64,000 bases of DNA from PCPOR2b sp965220385 (GCA_965220385.1 OZ244825.1:4154001-4218000); one strand, 5' to 3'. Shown: positions 27,033 to 36,062, numbered from the stretch's first letter. Numbers and translations: made by a program. The notes: generated by a model not told the origin, from the sequence alone.

Positions 27033-27060
27033 TTGACACGACCCTATGAATGCGTATAAT
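27033..27060 (+). promoter_or_regulatory. Sigma-70-type promoter of the arsenate reductase gene
   Basis: TTGACA at 27033-27038 and TATAAT at 27055-27060, 16 bp apart, both match consensus exactly. The start codon at 27110 follows about 43 nt after the expected transcription start. Confidence 0.8.
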
Positions 27061-27109
27061 GTGGAAATAGTGCCAAATATTATAATCTACCAAGCAATAG
27101 GGGAAAGCA

Positions 27110-27541
27110 ATGGTCGAGAAGGAAAAAGTGTTATTTCTCTGCACAGGGAACTCGTGTCGGAGTCAAATGGCAGAGGGTTTTCTGAGGGATATGGCTGGCG
27201 ACCGCTTTCAGGTCTACAGTGGCGGGTTGAAGCCCTCTTCCGTCAATCCGCTGGCAATCAAGGCGATGGATGGTGTCGGGATCGATATTTCATCCCATAC
27301 CTCCGATTCGCTCGATAAATACCTCGACCAAAACTTCCATCATCTGATTACCGTCTGCGACCATGCGAAGGAAAGTTGCCCAATTTTCCCCGGCGCTGGC
27401 GAAAGCCATCACTGGGGGTTTGATGATCCAGCGGAAGCACAAGGGAGCGAACCGGAGCGGTTCGCCGTTTTTTGTCGAGTCCGTGACGAGATCCAGCAAA
27501 GCATCCAGCAATGGTTAAAGATGCTCAACCCACCCCAGTAG
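27110..27541 (+). CDS. arsC: Arsenate reductase, thioredoxin-coupled (LMW phosphatase fold)
   Basis: The 143-residue protein has the phosphatase loop C11-TGNSC-R17-S and the acid Asp-Pro pair near residue 106. It also has C83 and C90 in CDHAKESC, the C-x6-C redox pair that separates thioredoxin-coupled arsenate reductases from ordinary low-molecular-weight tyrosine phosphatases. It would reduce arsenate to arsenite in the cytoplasm. No arsR, arsB or acr3 gene is next to it, so an export partner must lie elsewhere. The next gene is an unrelated PfkB kinase. A consensus promoter lies upstream. Confidence 0.85.
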   Translation: MVEKEKVLFLCTGNSCRSQMAEGFLRDMAGDRFQVYSGGLKPSSVNPLAIKAMDGVGIDISSHTSDSLDKYLDQNFHHLITVCDHAKESCPIFPGAGESHHWGFDDPAEAQGSEPERFAVFCRVRDEIQQSIQQWLKMLNPPQ

Positions 27542-27584
27542 GATTGGGTTCTGCACATTCGCGCGGAGCAAAATAGGGGAGACA

Positions 27585-28418
27585 ATGTCACCGCTCTTTT
27601 TAGCCATCGGTCACTTCTGCTACGATGTGGCACCCGGTGGATACGTGCTGGGTGGCGGCGCGGCTTACTCAACGATTACGGCTCGCAACCTCGGCTGCCG
27701 TGCCTGTGCGGTTACCGCTGTCGGTGCAAACTTTGACCGACAACAATCGATCTTAGATGGGGTTGATGTTACCTACCACGAGTCGTCGGAAACCACCATT
27801 TTTGATAACCGGTACGATTCAGATGGCAAACGCCAGCAGCTAATCTTGGGGGTCGGCGGCGAGTTACAGGAACATCACCTCCCACATCAATGGAAAGACG
27901 CAGACATCGCCTATCTCTGCCCACTCACCGGTGAGGTAGATTCCCCGGTAGCCCAATGCTTCGATGGCGCGCTAATCGGCATCACGCCACAAGGATGGAT
28001 GCGCAGGTGGGATGAAAGTCGTCACGTCCGCTCGAAACGGTGGGAGACCGCCGAAGCCATCCTACCTCACGCAGATGTTTTGGTTTTAAGTGAGGAGGAT
28101 ATCGCTGCCCATCCCGAAGATCTTGAAAAGTATATTCAGTGGACGCGGATAGTGGTACTAACGAAAGGGCGGGGCGGCGCAACGCTGTACGAAGATGGTC
28201 AAATCTTGGAGTCCACCGCCTACCCCGCGGAGGAAGTCGATCCGACGGGCGCCGGCGATGTGTTCGCTGCGGCGTTCCTAATCAAATATCATCAGACCCG
28301 TTCACCACAGGCAGCACTGAACTTCGCACACTGCACCGCGTCATTTGCAGTCGAAGGACACGGCACAACGGGCATCCCAACGTTGGACCAAGTCAACGCA
28401 CGGCTACGAGAAATATAG
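27585..28418 (+). CDS. PfkB-family carbohydrate/nucleoside kinase
   Basis: The 277-residue protein carries the N-terminal GGGAAYSTITARNLG substrate-binding stretch and the C-terminal DPTGAGDVFAAAFL motif with catalytic Asp and anion hole. It is shorter than ribokinase (about 305 residues) and lacks part of the lid, which fits the smaller nucleoside- or inositol-type members. It follows arsC by 43 nt on the same strand and may be read through from the same promoter. The substrate is unknown. Confidence 0.85.
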   Translation: MSPLFLAIGHFCYDVAPGGYVLGGGAAYSTITARNLGCRACAVTAVGANFDRQQSILDGVDVTYHESSETTIFDNRYDSDGKRQQLILGVGGELQEHHLPHQWKDADIAYLCPLTGEVDSPVAQCFDGALIGITPQGWMRRWDESRHVRSKRWETAEAILPHADVLVLSEEDIAAHPEDLEKYIQWTRIVVLTKGRGGATLYEDGQILESTAYPAEEVDPTGAGDVFAAAFLIKYHQTRSPQAALNFAHCTASFAVEGHGTTGIPTLDQVNARLREI

Positions 28419-28468
28419 GGAACACAAGAATCTCTCCCTCATTCAGTCGCGTCGATGCACTTTAAGAA

Positions 28469-30403
28469 CTACCACGGCTCAGAGTAAGATGGCTCGTTCA
28501 CATAACGCTCAGTAGTCAGATCGAGCGTTATCTCAGCGCCCGGTGGAAGCGTGAGGCGTAGGTGTTTGTTGTCCACAGCGATCGTCCGCGCTTCTGTCTC
28601 CAGCGGCGGAGGGGCATAGCTGCCAGCATATCCGCCAAGTTCTCCAGGCCATTCACTCGTGCGTACAACGTACTCCGCCCTACCGAATCGATGCTCTCCG
28701 AAACCACCCGCTTGAATGATCAGCTCCCGTCCCTCGTTAGGATTGAGATTCACCAAACGCACAACTGTCCGTGCCGCTTCCAACTTTTCGACCAGCGCCC
28801 CCACATCTTCGGGTAGACCGGGACGACGGCGATTGAGGTCGAAATAGCGCAGGCGACAGTGGAGCAACCCGCCATTGTAGATCGGCTGGGGCGCACCAAG
28901 CGTCAACTGGATTAACGCTTCGGACGACAGCGGATTGCCCCATTGCCAGTGATGGACATGATGATGCGTTCCCACCGCTTCATCCTCCCGAAGCAGCGCA
29001 AGGCGACGACACATTATCTGATGACTGGCGTGGAGGATGTGTTCAGGATAGCTCGCATTCTGTCCCGCCAAATATCGAACCCACGGTTGCTCATGCCCGG
29101 AATCTTCCTTGTTGTGGAAAGCAAAGGTCGCGTTCCAATCGAAAGCCTCCGCTCGGCGCACCCGCTCCATACTCTCCCAATCCTCGTCCGCCATCGAGAG
29201 ATTCCATAGCGTTACCAGATACACGGGCGATATAGGCTGCCAGTCGAACCAACCCGCGTCCCCGTATCGGTAAGGCACCAAGAAGGTCTCGTACTGATCG
29301 CCCATCGAGGCAAACTGACTATCCCACCGCTCACTGACACTCATGTCGAATTCGCGGATGTCCTTGACCTCTCCAAGCTCCAGAATTCGGTTCATCTGCT
29401 GCCGTGGAAGTTCGAGATATGCGTCGTCGCGGGTCAGTAAATACGCGTTGGCACCTGCATCCAGCGTTGCTTTCTGAAGGGTCAGGAACCCGTGCGGAAA
29501 CGTCCAGCCGTAGCGCCCCCCATACCACTTGCCGTTACAGTATTCGCCCACCTCGCCGGAGTGGCCGACGTTATCCGGCAGGAGTCCGTTGTTCCGTTGG
29601 GCGCGTTCAACCCAGGCATCGGTGTACTCAACCACCCAGTCCCGGTACTTCTCCTCACCGGTCAGCAGAAAAGCATTCGTAACCAGTGACGTAATAGACA
29701 GATTTGTCGGTGTGTCACCCATTCTCCAGCGATCAAACAACGCCTGCCCCATTGCGCGAGCATTATCCGGATCTCCCAAATCTTGCACGGTGGTGATGCC
29801 GGGCAGATCGAAGAAGGGTAAGCTATACCGCTCCATGCTGCCACCGAGGGGAGCATAGTTCGCTGTTTCTCGCTCAGACAGCGGCGCGTAATACGGCCCC
29901 TTGCTACCGTTGAGACCGGAGAGGACAATTTTGTGTTCAGGGTCGTAGTTGATGGCGTCGGGATCCTCGTTGAGGTAGAAACCCGCAAAACGCTGCGCAC
30001 GCTCTCGCCGCTTGTGTCCATTCGGATGCGCCAGACACAGGTGGAAAAAGAGGATGTCACTTTCGGACTGGTGCATCTGATCTTCTTGGATACCGTACTC
30101 TTTGTAGACCGTGCCGAGCCGCGTCAACTGCTTGGTAACTGCCTCCCATTGGCGGTCTGCCAGCGCGAGCAGATGGTCACCACCGCCCATCAGGTAGACA
30201 AGGGGCCAATTAAAGAAGGGTTCATAATAGTCGTCGGGACTGCCGCCGCCCCATTCATCGTTCCAGATGAACTCACCATCCTCCCGTGTGAAGTGGTCGA
30301 GAAAAGGCTGGACAGATTGGTTCATCGTGTCGAATAACCGCCGCTCCCAGACTGCCCAAGAGGGCGGAGTCGCAATCGGTACGTTAGCAGATATTTGGAT
30401 CAT
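28469..30403 (-). CDS. Large unidentified protein, possible alpha/alpha-toroid glycosidase-like
   Basis: The 644-residue protein has no signal peptide. It is rich in Trp, Tyr, Asp and Glu, with helical segments such as LFHLCLAHPNGHKRRERAQRF and EEKYRDWVVEYTDAWVERAQRNNGLLPDNVG. Regular helix pairs followed by a C-terminal beta-rich stretch (from about residue 520) recall toroid-type glycoside hydrolases or lyases. I could not assign a family or catalytic residues. ATG 30403 is preferred, with AGGAGA 11 nt before it; a TTG at 30433 is also open. Stand-alone on the minus strand. Confidence 0.6.
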   Translation of the reverse strand: MIQISANVPIATPPSWAVWERRLFDTMNQSVQPFLDHFTREDGEFIWNDEWGGGSPDDYYEPFFNWPLVYLMGGGDHLLALADRQWEAVTKQLTRLGTVYKEYGIQEDQMHQSESDILFFHLCLAHPNGHKRRERAQRFAGFYLNEDPDAINYDPEHKIVLSGLNGSKGPYYAPLSERETANYAPLGGSMERYSLPFFDLPGITTVQDLGDPDNARAMGQALFDRWRMGDTPTNLSITSLVTNAFLLTGEEKYRDWVVEYTDAWVERAQRNNGLLPDNVGHSGEVGEYCNGKWYGGRYGWTFPHGFLTLQKATLDAGANAYLLTRDDAYLELPRQQMNRILELGEVKDIREFDMSVSERWDSQFASMGDQYETFLVPYRYGDAGWFDWQPISPVYLVTLWNLSMADEDWESMERVRRAEAFDWNATFAFHNKEDSGHEQPWVRYLAGQNASYPEHILHASHQIMCRRLALLREDEAVGTHHHVHHWQWGNPLSSEALIQLTLGAPQPIYNGGLLHCRLRYFDLNRRRPGLPEDVGALVEKLEAARTVVRLVNLNPNEGRELIIQAGGFGEHRFGRAEYVVRTSEWPGELGGYAGSYAPPPLETEARTIAVDNKHLRLTLPPGAEITLDLTTERYVNEPSYSEPW

Positions 30404-30481
30404 TAGAAATGCGTTCTCCTTGTTTTCTGTCAACCAATATAGTAGCAGGTATTAGGGCTATTCAGTTTTCGGCTTTTTAAC

Positions 30482-30584
30482 TATGGTAGTTTATAGAATT
30501 AATGAGACACTCCAAACCGGTGCGGTTACAAACCGCACCTACCGGGCGGGTGAAACTGTTTATTTATTTTTAAAATTCACCATA
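30482..30584. repeat. MITE-like element, second short copy
   Basis: This 103-bp element starts TATGGTAGTTTATAGAATTA and ends TTTAAAATTCACCATA, with the GGTGCGGTT hairpin at its centre. It is the inverse-orientation relative of 11717-11817, and its bases 30495-30545 equal 9101-9151 exactly. It lies 79 bp upstream of the minus-strand gene at 28469-30403. Confidence 0.8.
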
Positions 30585-30625
30585 TTTTGTTTGACAAGGC
30601 GCAACCGGGAGATCACGCCTACAGT

Positions 30626-30659
30626 GAGATGTCGGGATTCGGAGATCCCTCCTACAGTA
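30626..30659. repeat. 34-bp dispersed repeat F, inverse copy
   Basis: Exact reverse complement of 23192-23225, again close to an ACCATA end. It is followed by another MITE terminal sequence, TATGGTAGTTTATAGAATTA, at about 30664. Confidence 0.85.
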
Positions 30660-30766
30660 AAACTATGGTAGTTTATAGAATTATTTATACATCACGCAAG
30701 TTGCTAGTTATAAGGAAACGGTTCAAACCGAGCGAATAAACGCTAAATTCGCCTCATCACTGTTCG

Positions 30767-30830
30767 CAGTGGATTGACAAATCCACTGTATACGTATAAG
30801 ACTGGCTTGGATATGTCTATCCAAGCCGAG
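30767..30830. repeat. Double-hairpin repeat D
   Basis: Two perfect hairpins: CAGTGGATT/AATCCACTG (30767-30788) and GGCTTGGATA/TATCCAAGCC (30804-30827). The same pair occurs at 34334-34395 in opposite order and at 55221-55282, with changes that keep the pairing. The compensated changes suggest that the hairpin itself is selected or copied as a structure. The gap 30404-30936 has no gene. Confidence 0.8.
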
Positions 30831-30936
30831 CAAGTCTGACAACAGTACTTGCGTTAATATAATGCAAGTTACTCCCCTGATTAAGAAGAAGACCTCGTAG
30901 GGAACGCAGACCTGCGTTCCCTGCACTATCTCGTCT

Positions 30937-31830
30937 TTACATATCGCCCCGGTACGGGGTTGGTCCCTCCGGTCGGTTCTTACGTGGCACCTTTGTCGGG
31001 TACTTTTCGAGCGCCGCGATCCAAGCATCCCGCCACACCTCGTAATCCGTTTCGGACTCTGGAGAAACGCGGCTACGCGCATCAAAGCTGGGCCAGAATG
31101 CGCGCCCCGTAGGCGTTCCTCTTTTCTGGTAGCGTATATCCAAGCTCCAACGGATAGCATCCGTGTTGTTCGTACCTGACGAATGGGGGGTGAGTTTGTG
31201 AATAAAAATGACATCTCCCTTTTTCATCGGCACCGAAACCCAGTCCCCCTCTGGTAGGCTATCCGCCCAGTACACTGTGCGGTGCTTGTGTATTCGAGGC
31301 ATCACCCGCAGACAGCCGTTCTCCTCCGTGGTATCGCACAAAGGAATCCAAACAGTCAGGACAAAGGTTGTGTCCGCTTCCTCATGAAAGAATATCGCAT
31401 CCTGGTGCCAGAAAACCACGTTTGAGTTCCGCCCCTGCTCCAGGTCCGAGGGCAGCTTCGCCCGTATATGTGTCATCGGGCTGCAGCAGATTTCAGGACC
31501 GATAAGCCCCTCTATCAGATCGAGTAGCCGCTTATTCCGCATAAAATGGAACGTCCCTTCTCCTCGGATATGCCCCACATCCAGAAATGTGTCCGATTCA
31601 AAATAGGTTGCCTCATCTTCGTCGCATATCCGGGCAAGGCGTGTTTCAAACGGTTCGTCCGCATACAGTTGGCTGATTCGACCTTCAGCGTGCAGCTCCT
31701 TGGCAAGCTGGTCGATAACCCCCTCATAATCCTGAACCACCGGCTCAAAATCGGCATCCTGTAGCACCGCTTCAAGCACCACATATCCCTCTTCTTTGAA
31801 ATGCTCAAGTTGTTCCTTTGTTAGCGTCAT
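30937..31830 (-). CDS. Phytanoyl-CoA dioxygenase (PhyH) family protein
   Basis: The 297-residue protein has the Fe(II)/2-oxoglutarate dioxygenase facial triad: H142-x-D144 in FWHQDAIF and a distal His at about 216 in TPHSSG, followed by R227 for 2-oxoglutarate. The amino end (EQLEHFKEEGYVVLE) is the standard PhyH start. The family hydroxylates lipids, ectoine, quorum signals and many secondary metabolites, and the substrate is not readable. A repeat (GTAGGGAACGCAGACCTGCG) lies just past its stop, and a variant near 31891 precedes its start. Confidence 0.88.
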   Translation of the reverse strand: MTLTKEQLEHFKEEGYVVLEAVLQDADFEPVVQDYEGVIDQLAKELHAEGRISQLYADEPFETRLARICDEDEATYFESDTFLDVGHIRGEGTFHFMRNKRLLDLIEGLIGPEICCSPMTHIRAKLPSDLEQGRNSNVVFWHQDAIFFHEEADTTFVLTVWIPLCDTTEENGCLRVMPRIHKHRTVYWADSLPEGDWVSVPMKKGDVIFIHKLTPHSSGTNNTDAIRWSLDIRYQKRGTPTGRAFWPSFDARSRVSPESETDYEVWRDAWIAALEKYPTKVPRKNRPEGPTPYRGDM

Positions 31831-31995
31831 CCGTCAGTCCTTTCAGTCGGCAAAAAACATAATCGCATTTCTGGTTCTAACGGCAGCAAGTAGGGAACGC
31901 AGACCTGCATTCCCCATAGAGGGACATTATACGCCGAAGGGATGAGGGTGTAAAGAGGGAAATTCAATGCAGCGTTCTACGCATTTTGGATCCGC

Positions 31996-32024
31996 TTGCA
32001 TTTCATATGAGGACGTGATATAAT
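31996..32024 (+). promoter_or_regulatory. Sigma-70-type promoter ahead of short leader
   Basis: TTGCAT (31996-32001) and TATAAT (32019-32024) are 17 bp apart. Expected transcription start is about 32031. It points toward the GNAT gene at 32177, but a terminator-like hairpin lies first at 32071. Confidence 0.6.
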
Positions 32025-32070
32025 GCCGCGCATAGCTGCCAAACCTTTCTTGACAGTGAACAATAGTCCG

Positions 32071-32096
32071 CTCCCAGATTCTTGGGAGTTTTTTAT
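32071..32096 (+). terminator. Terminator or attenuator in the GNAT leader
   Basis: CTCCCA and TGGGAG pair around a short AT-rich loop and are followed by TTTTTT then ATTT. It lies about 40 nt after the expected transcription start and 80 nt before the GNAT start codon. A transcript from the promoter at 31996 would end here at about 65 nt unless read-through occurs. Confidence 0.6.
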
Positions 32097-32176
32097 TTAT
32101 CCGAAACAGGAGAGATTGACGGCGTCGGTTTCGCCCTATCAAAAATCCCTCCTCAACATAAATTCTGAATAACAAA

Positions 32177-33154
32177 ATGTACAATAAACTGGCAGATGTT
32201 GAACTCAGGACCGGCGAGACGATGGAAGTTGGCGTTATCATTGCCCCAGACGCAGCATACGCGGAACAGATTAAACCGTTCTTGGCACACAAGGGCGGTG
32301 GCTTCAAGTGGCACCTTGAACGCTCCGTGGTTGAGTCGCTTGACGATTTGGAGACACGCTTCTACATCGGTAAATTGGATGGGGAAATCATCACTAACAT
32401 AATGATAGTCGAACACCAGCACGTCGGTATCCTTGGACATGTTTTTACAACACCAACACAACGTCGCAAAGGTGCTTGTAAATCGGTGATGGGGTATCAG
32501 ATGGAGGACTTTCGCGAGCGCAATGGTGAGGCACTCTACCTCGGAACCGGATACAATAGCCACCCTTACTTTATCTATAACAGTTTCGGTTTTGAGAGTG
32601 TTTTCCCCCGATCGGGCTTCATGAAATACCGCGCAGTCGAAGACTTCGATGAACGCTACTTTGCCGAAAGCCCCGTCCATGCGAAAGATGTAGTATGGAA
32701 CGATTGGGCAAAAATGACCGCCCTAACAGGTATCGTGGAGGGGGATTATCTCCGTAGCATCGCATTCGGTATCTACGGTCCCGCAAATTTCGAGGGCGGC
32801 TTCCTCGGATTCAAACAATCGCTGGAGAATGGGGACACCTACCACGACGCCAAGCTGCTTGAATCTGACTCCGGCGCAATCGTCGGCATGGCGACAACCT
32901 CTTGGGATACGCGCTGGCAACCCGACACAGCGGTGTTAGATGTTTTCGTCCATCCGAGCTTTTATCCATCGGCATCGGTTCTGCTCGAATCGGTCAATTT
33001 CCCAGATACCAAAATCCAGTGTTATACGGAGTCAACCTCAACGAGCAAAGCCGAAGCGCTCCAAAATGCAGGTTTTCACCACGAAGCGACACTGAAAAAC
33101 CAAATCCAACATAGCGATAGAGGCATTGATGTATCGGTCTTCGCACGCACCTAA
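32177..33154 (+). CDS. GNAT-family N-acetyltransferase
   Basis: The 325-residue protein contains a GNAT core (GHVFTTPTQRRKGACKSVMGYQMEDF at about residues 91-116) with the acetyl-CoA pyrophosphate-binding Q/R-x-x-G-x-A turn, here QRRKGAC. The length suggests two domains, the second of which (from about residue 190) also has a GNAT-like beta pattern and may be degenerate. Acceptor unknown. Expression may be controlled by the leader hairpin at 32071-32096. It is followed 58 nt later by a Zn-dehydrogenase. Confidence 0.75.
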   Translation: MYNKLADVELRTGETMEVGVIIAPDAAYAEQIKPFLAHKGGGFKWHLERSVVESLDDLETRFYIGKLDGEIITNIMIVEHQHVGILGHVFTTPTQRRKGACKSVMGYQMEDFRERNGEALYLGTGYNSHPYFIYNSFGFESVFPRSGFMKYRAVEDFDERYFAESPVHAKDVVWNDWAKMTALTGIVEGDYLRSIAFGIYGPANFEGGFLGFKQSLENGDTYHDAKLLESDSGAIVGMATTSWDTRWQPDTAVLDVFVHPSFYPSASVLLESVNFPDTKIQCYTESTSTSKAEALQNAGFHHEATLKNQIQHSDRGIDVSVFART

Positions 33155-33212
33155 ACAACCCCGGCACCCGATGTAGAAACAGAGTGCCGCAACCACTATT
33201 GGGAGAAATCAG

Positions 33213-34211
33213 ATGCTTGGTGTCCAGCTTTTGGGAAATGAGACAGTCACCATCAAAGAATATCCCGAACCAACGCCCATCAATGAGAACGATCTACTGA
33301 TTCAGGTTAAGGCATCAGGAATCTGTGGGAGCGAGATGCACGGTTACCGCAGCCCAACCCCTCATGAATCTAATGGTGGGCACGAAGTCGCAGGAGAGGT
33401 CATCGACGCGGGTCAGTCAACAAAATTCAGGGTCGGAGATCGTGTTGGCGTCCACGCCGTTCGGGGGTGCGGGGAATGTCGGTGGTGTTCCGTTGGAAAA
33501 TATACCTATTGCCGTAACCATATAGGCGGCGGTGGTACGGGAACCCATGCGGAGCGTCTCGCTGCCCCAGACCATGTTTGCCTCAAGCTGCCTGAAGACA
33601 TTCCGTTTGATATAGGTGTGCTCCTGACCGGCGACGGTTTTGGTGTCCCTTATCACGTCAGCCAACGTCTCAACACCAAAGGCGGGGATTTTGTCTGCGT
33701 TTTGGGCGCAGGTCCCGTCGGGCTTGGAAATACGATCGTGCAATCGTTCTTGGGTGCGGAAGTGATAGTTATTGACATCAACGACTATCGACTCTCCCTT
33801 GCAAAAGAAGCCGGTGCCACACACACTATTAACTCAAAGGAGACCGACCCCCTTGAGGCAATCACGGAAATCACCCACGGTATGCTTGTGGACAAGTGCA
33901 TCGAGGCGGCTGGACGTCCAGAGACGCTCAGGCTTGCCTTCACTTTGGTTGCGGTGGCGGGGACAATCATGTGCGTTGGCGAGCAGGGCGAGCTGCCAAT
34001 CAGTCCAAGCCGTGATCTGATTCGGAAGGACATCACGTTGATGGGAAGTTGGTTCTATCACTACTCGGAATATCCCGCCATGCTCGATCTGTATCGGCGT
34101 GGCTTACCCATCGGGCAGATGATCACCGACCACTTCCCGCTTGTTGAAGCGCAGGCGGCGTTTAGCAAATTTGCTAATGGTCAGGCAGGTAAGGTGATGC
34201 TTGAACCTTGA
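33213..34211 (+). CDS. Zinc-dependent alcohol/polyol dehydrogenase
   Basis: The 332-residue medium-chain dehydrogenase has catalytic zinc ligands in SGICGSE and GGHE, and structural zinc ligands in C-GEC-RWC-SVGKYTYC (four Cys at the usual spacing). The NAD(P) turn is GAGPVGLG. This layout matches threonine/sorbitol dehydrogenase-type enzymes. Substrate unknown. GGGAG precedes the ATG by about 8 nt. It follows the GNAT gene and precedes a repeat-D element. Confidence 0.9.
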   Translation: MLGVQLLGNETVTIKEYPEPTPINENDLLIQVKASGICGSEMHGYRSPTPHESNGGHEVAGEVIDAGQSTKFRVGDRVGVHAVRGCGECRWCSVGKYTYCRNHIGGGGTGTHAERLAAPDHVCLKLPEDIPFDIGVLLTGDGFGVPYHVSQRLNTKGGDFVCVLGAGPVGLGNTIVQSFLGAEVIVIDINDYRLSLAKEAGATHTINSKETDPLEAITEITHGMLVDKCIEAAGRPETLRLAFTLVAVAGTIMCVGEQGELPISPSRDLIRKDITLMGSWFYHYSEYPAMLDLYRRGLPIGQMITDHFPLVEAQAAFSKFANGQAGKVMLEP

Positions 34212-34333
34212 CCGACTAATTTGAGGTTGACACAACTTTAAGGCAATGATATATTTACCTTTCGCCATAGATAGATATGAGCTTTTCTTAGGAACAGTGC
34301 GTAATGAGTAATACGTAAAGGAGAACCCCGCTC

Positions 34334-34395
34334 GGCTGGGATAGACATATCCCAGCCATCTTTGCGCGTGTACAGCGGATTTGTCAATCCGCTGT
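34334..34395. repeat. Double-hairpin repeat D, inverted order
   Basis: GGCTGGGATA/TATCCCAGCC (34334-34357) and ACAGCGGATT/AATCCGCTGT (34372-34395). Compared with 30767-30830, the stems carry paired changes such as TTGG to TGGG that keep base pairing. Confidence 0.8.
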
Positions 34396-34468
34396 GAGCG
34401 GTAATTTTTTGACTATTTGAAACGTCGGGCATAGGTCGCATGAAAAAATGTATCAATAAGGAGAACTA

Positions 34469-35260
34469 ATGGATCTCGGACTCAAGGATAAAGTTGCAGT
34501 CGTTGGAGCATCGAGCAAAGGGCTCGGCAGAGCCATCGCACTCGGTCTGGCGGAAGAAGGCGCGCAGGTGACCATCTGTGCACGGGATGCGGATACACTG
34601 GAGGCGACAGCCGCCGAAATCCGCGAGAAAACAGGGGCGGAAGTCTTGGCTGTCCCCACAGATGTCAGCCAACCTGATCAGGTTAGCGGGCTGATTGACA
34701 AAACTGTCAATCAATTCGGTGGTATCGATATTCTGGTCAGTAACGCCGGCGGTCCCAGGGCGGGCAGGTTTGCAGACCTGTCTCCCGAAGATTACCAAGA
34801 CGCACTGCATCTCAACCTACTCAGCACCATTAATCTATGCCGCGGTGTTGTGCCAAGCATGAAGGCACGAGGCGGGGGCCGCATCATCAACCTCACCTCT
34901 ATTTCCGTCAAACAGCCGGTAGATGGATTGATGCTATCCAACATGGCGCGAACCGGTGTCATCGGGTTCGCCAAAACGCTTGCGTCCGAACTTGCAGCTG
35001 ACAATATTCTTGTAAACAATGTCTGTCCGGGAGTCATCTTCACCGATCGGATTAAACAGTTAGCCACTGTGAGGGCAGAGGAAGCGGGTATCGCGTATGA
35101 GGAAGCCCTCGCAAATATGACCCAAGATATACCACTCGGTCGGATTGGCGATCCCACGGAATTCGCCAATCTTGTCGTGTTCCTCGCCTCTGGACGTGCA
35201 AGTTATATCACCGGCACCACTATCCAAGTGGATGGCGGTATGGCAAAGGGGTTGTTATAA
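34469..35260 (+). CDS. SDR-family protein with altered catalytic motif
   Basis: The 263-residue protein has the short-chain dehydrogenase glycine motif (GASSKGLGRA, residues 12-21), NAG in SNAGG, and the conserved end YITGTTIQVDGG. Aligned to YSASK, the active-site stretch reads SNMAR: the catalytic Tyr is replaced by Ser and Lys by Arg. A branch of SDR proteins shares SN-x-x-R, and its chemistry may differ. AAGGAG lies 7 nt before the ATG. The next gene begins right after its stop codon, suggesting coupling to the glycosyltransferase. Confidence 0.85.
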   Translation: MDLGLKDKVAVVGASSKGLGRAIALGLAEEGAQVTICARDADTLEATAAEIREKTGAEVLAVPTDVSQPDQVSGLIDKTVNQFGGIDILVSNAGGPRAGRFADLSPEDYQDALHLNLLSTINLCRGVVPSMKARGGGRIINLTSISVKQPVDGLMLSNMARTGVIGFAKTLASELAADNILVNNVCPGVIFTDRIKQLATVRAEEAGIAYEEALANMTQDIPLGRIGDPTEFANLVVFLASGRASYITGTTIQVDGGMAKGLL

Positions 35261-36010
35261 TTGAGAAAATCGGGACAACCGGTAACCGAAAATCCCGAAC
35301 ATCGTCCCCCAACCCTGTCGGTCATTATCCCAGCCTTCAATGAGGCGCAAACGATTCGACAGGTTATTCAAGCAGTTCAGGAAGTACCAATCGACACAGA
35401 AATCATCGTCGTCAATGACGGTTCGACCGACGAGACATCTGAGATCTTGGAACAGATGCGTAACGAACCGAAGTTAAAGATTCTGCAGTGCAAAGAAAAC
35501 CGAGGAAAAGGAGGTGCAATTCAGCTTGGACTGGAACAGGTCACCGGTCAGTTTATGGTCATCCAAGATGCCGACCTCGAACTCTCTCCGAGAGATTTGA
35601 TACCAATTTTGGAAGTGTTACAAAAAGGTATCGCCAAGGTGGTCTACGGTTCAAGATTCCTAAACGGCAAAAAACGGGCAAGCCTGAAAACCTACATAGC
35701 AAATCGTATGCTTGCCAATTTCACGAATCTATTGTATCATGTACGCATCACTGATGAGGCGACATGTTACAAGGCATTTAACACGAGCCTGATAGCCAAT
35801 CTCAATTTGACCGCTCAAGGGTTTGAATTCTGCCCAGAAGTGACGGCAAAAGTACTACGTGCAGGCTATCATATCCATGAGGTGCCTATTTCCTATTTTC
35901 CACGCACCAAGGACGGTGGGAAGAAACTCCAATTCTGGCGGGAGGGCATTCGCGCAGGGTGGACCCTGTTCAAATATCGTTTTGTCCCCACGTCAAAAAT
36001 CCTAAAATAA
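35261..36010 (+). CDS. Glycosyltransferase family 2, dolichyl-phosphate-sugar synthase type
   Basis: The 249-residue GT-A fold protein has SVIIPAFNEAQTI, IIVVNDGSTDET and the metal-binding D-x-D as QDADLELS, followed by YGSRF, the set seen in DPM1/polyprenyl-phosphate sugar transferases. There is no membrane tail, so a soluble catalytic type is likely. The TTG start directly abuts the SDR stop (35258-35260), with AAAGGGG inside the end of that gene. It lies 52 nt before the partner-switching genes. Confidence 0.85.
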   Translation: MRKSGQPVTENPEHRPPTLSVIIPAFNEAQTIRQVIQAVQEVPIDTEIIVVNDGSTDETSEILEQMRNEPKLKILQCKENRGKGGAIQLGLEQVTGQFMVIQDADLELSPRDLIPILEVLQKGIAKVVYGSRFLNGKKRASLKTYIANRMLANFTNLLYHVRITDEATCYKAFNTSLIANLNLTAQGFEFCPEVTAKVLRAGYHIHEVPISYFPRTKDGGKKLQFWREGIRAGWTLFKYRFVPTSKILK

Positions 36011-36062
36011 GCAAACCTTGTCTAATAAAAAAATGTTCCAAATATAAAGTAAGGAGACTCCA

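Noticed and set aside
30897..30928. GTAGGGAACGCAGACCTGCG as a gene end or regulatory site
   Set aside because: A second copy at about 31891 shows it is another short dispersed repeat flanking the PhyH gene.
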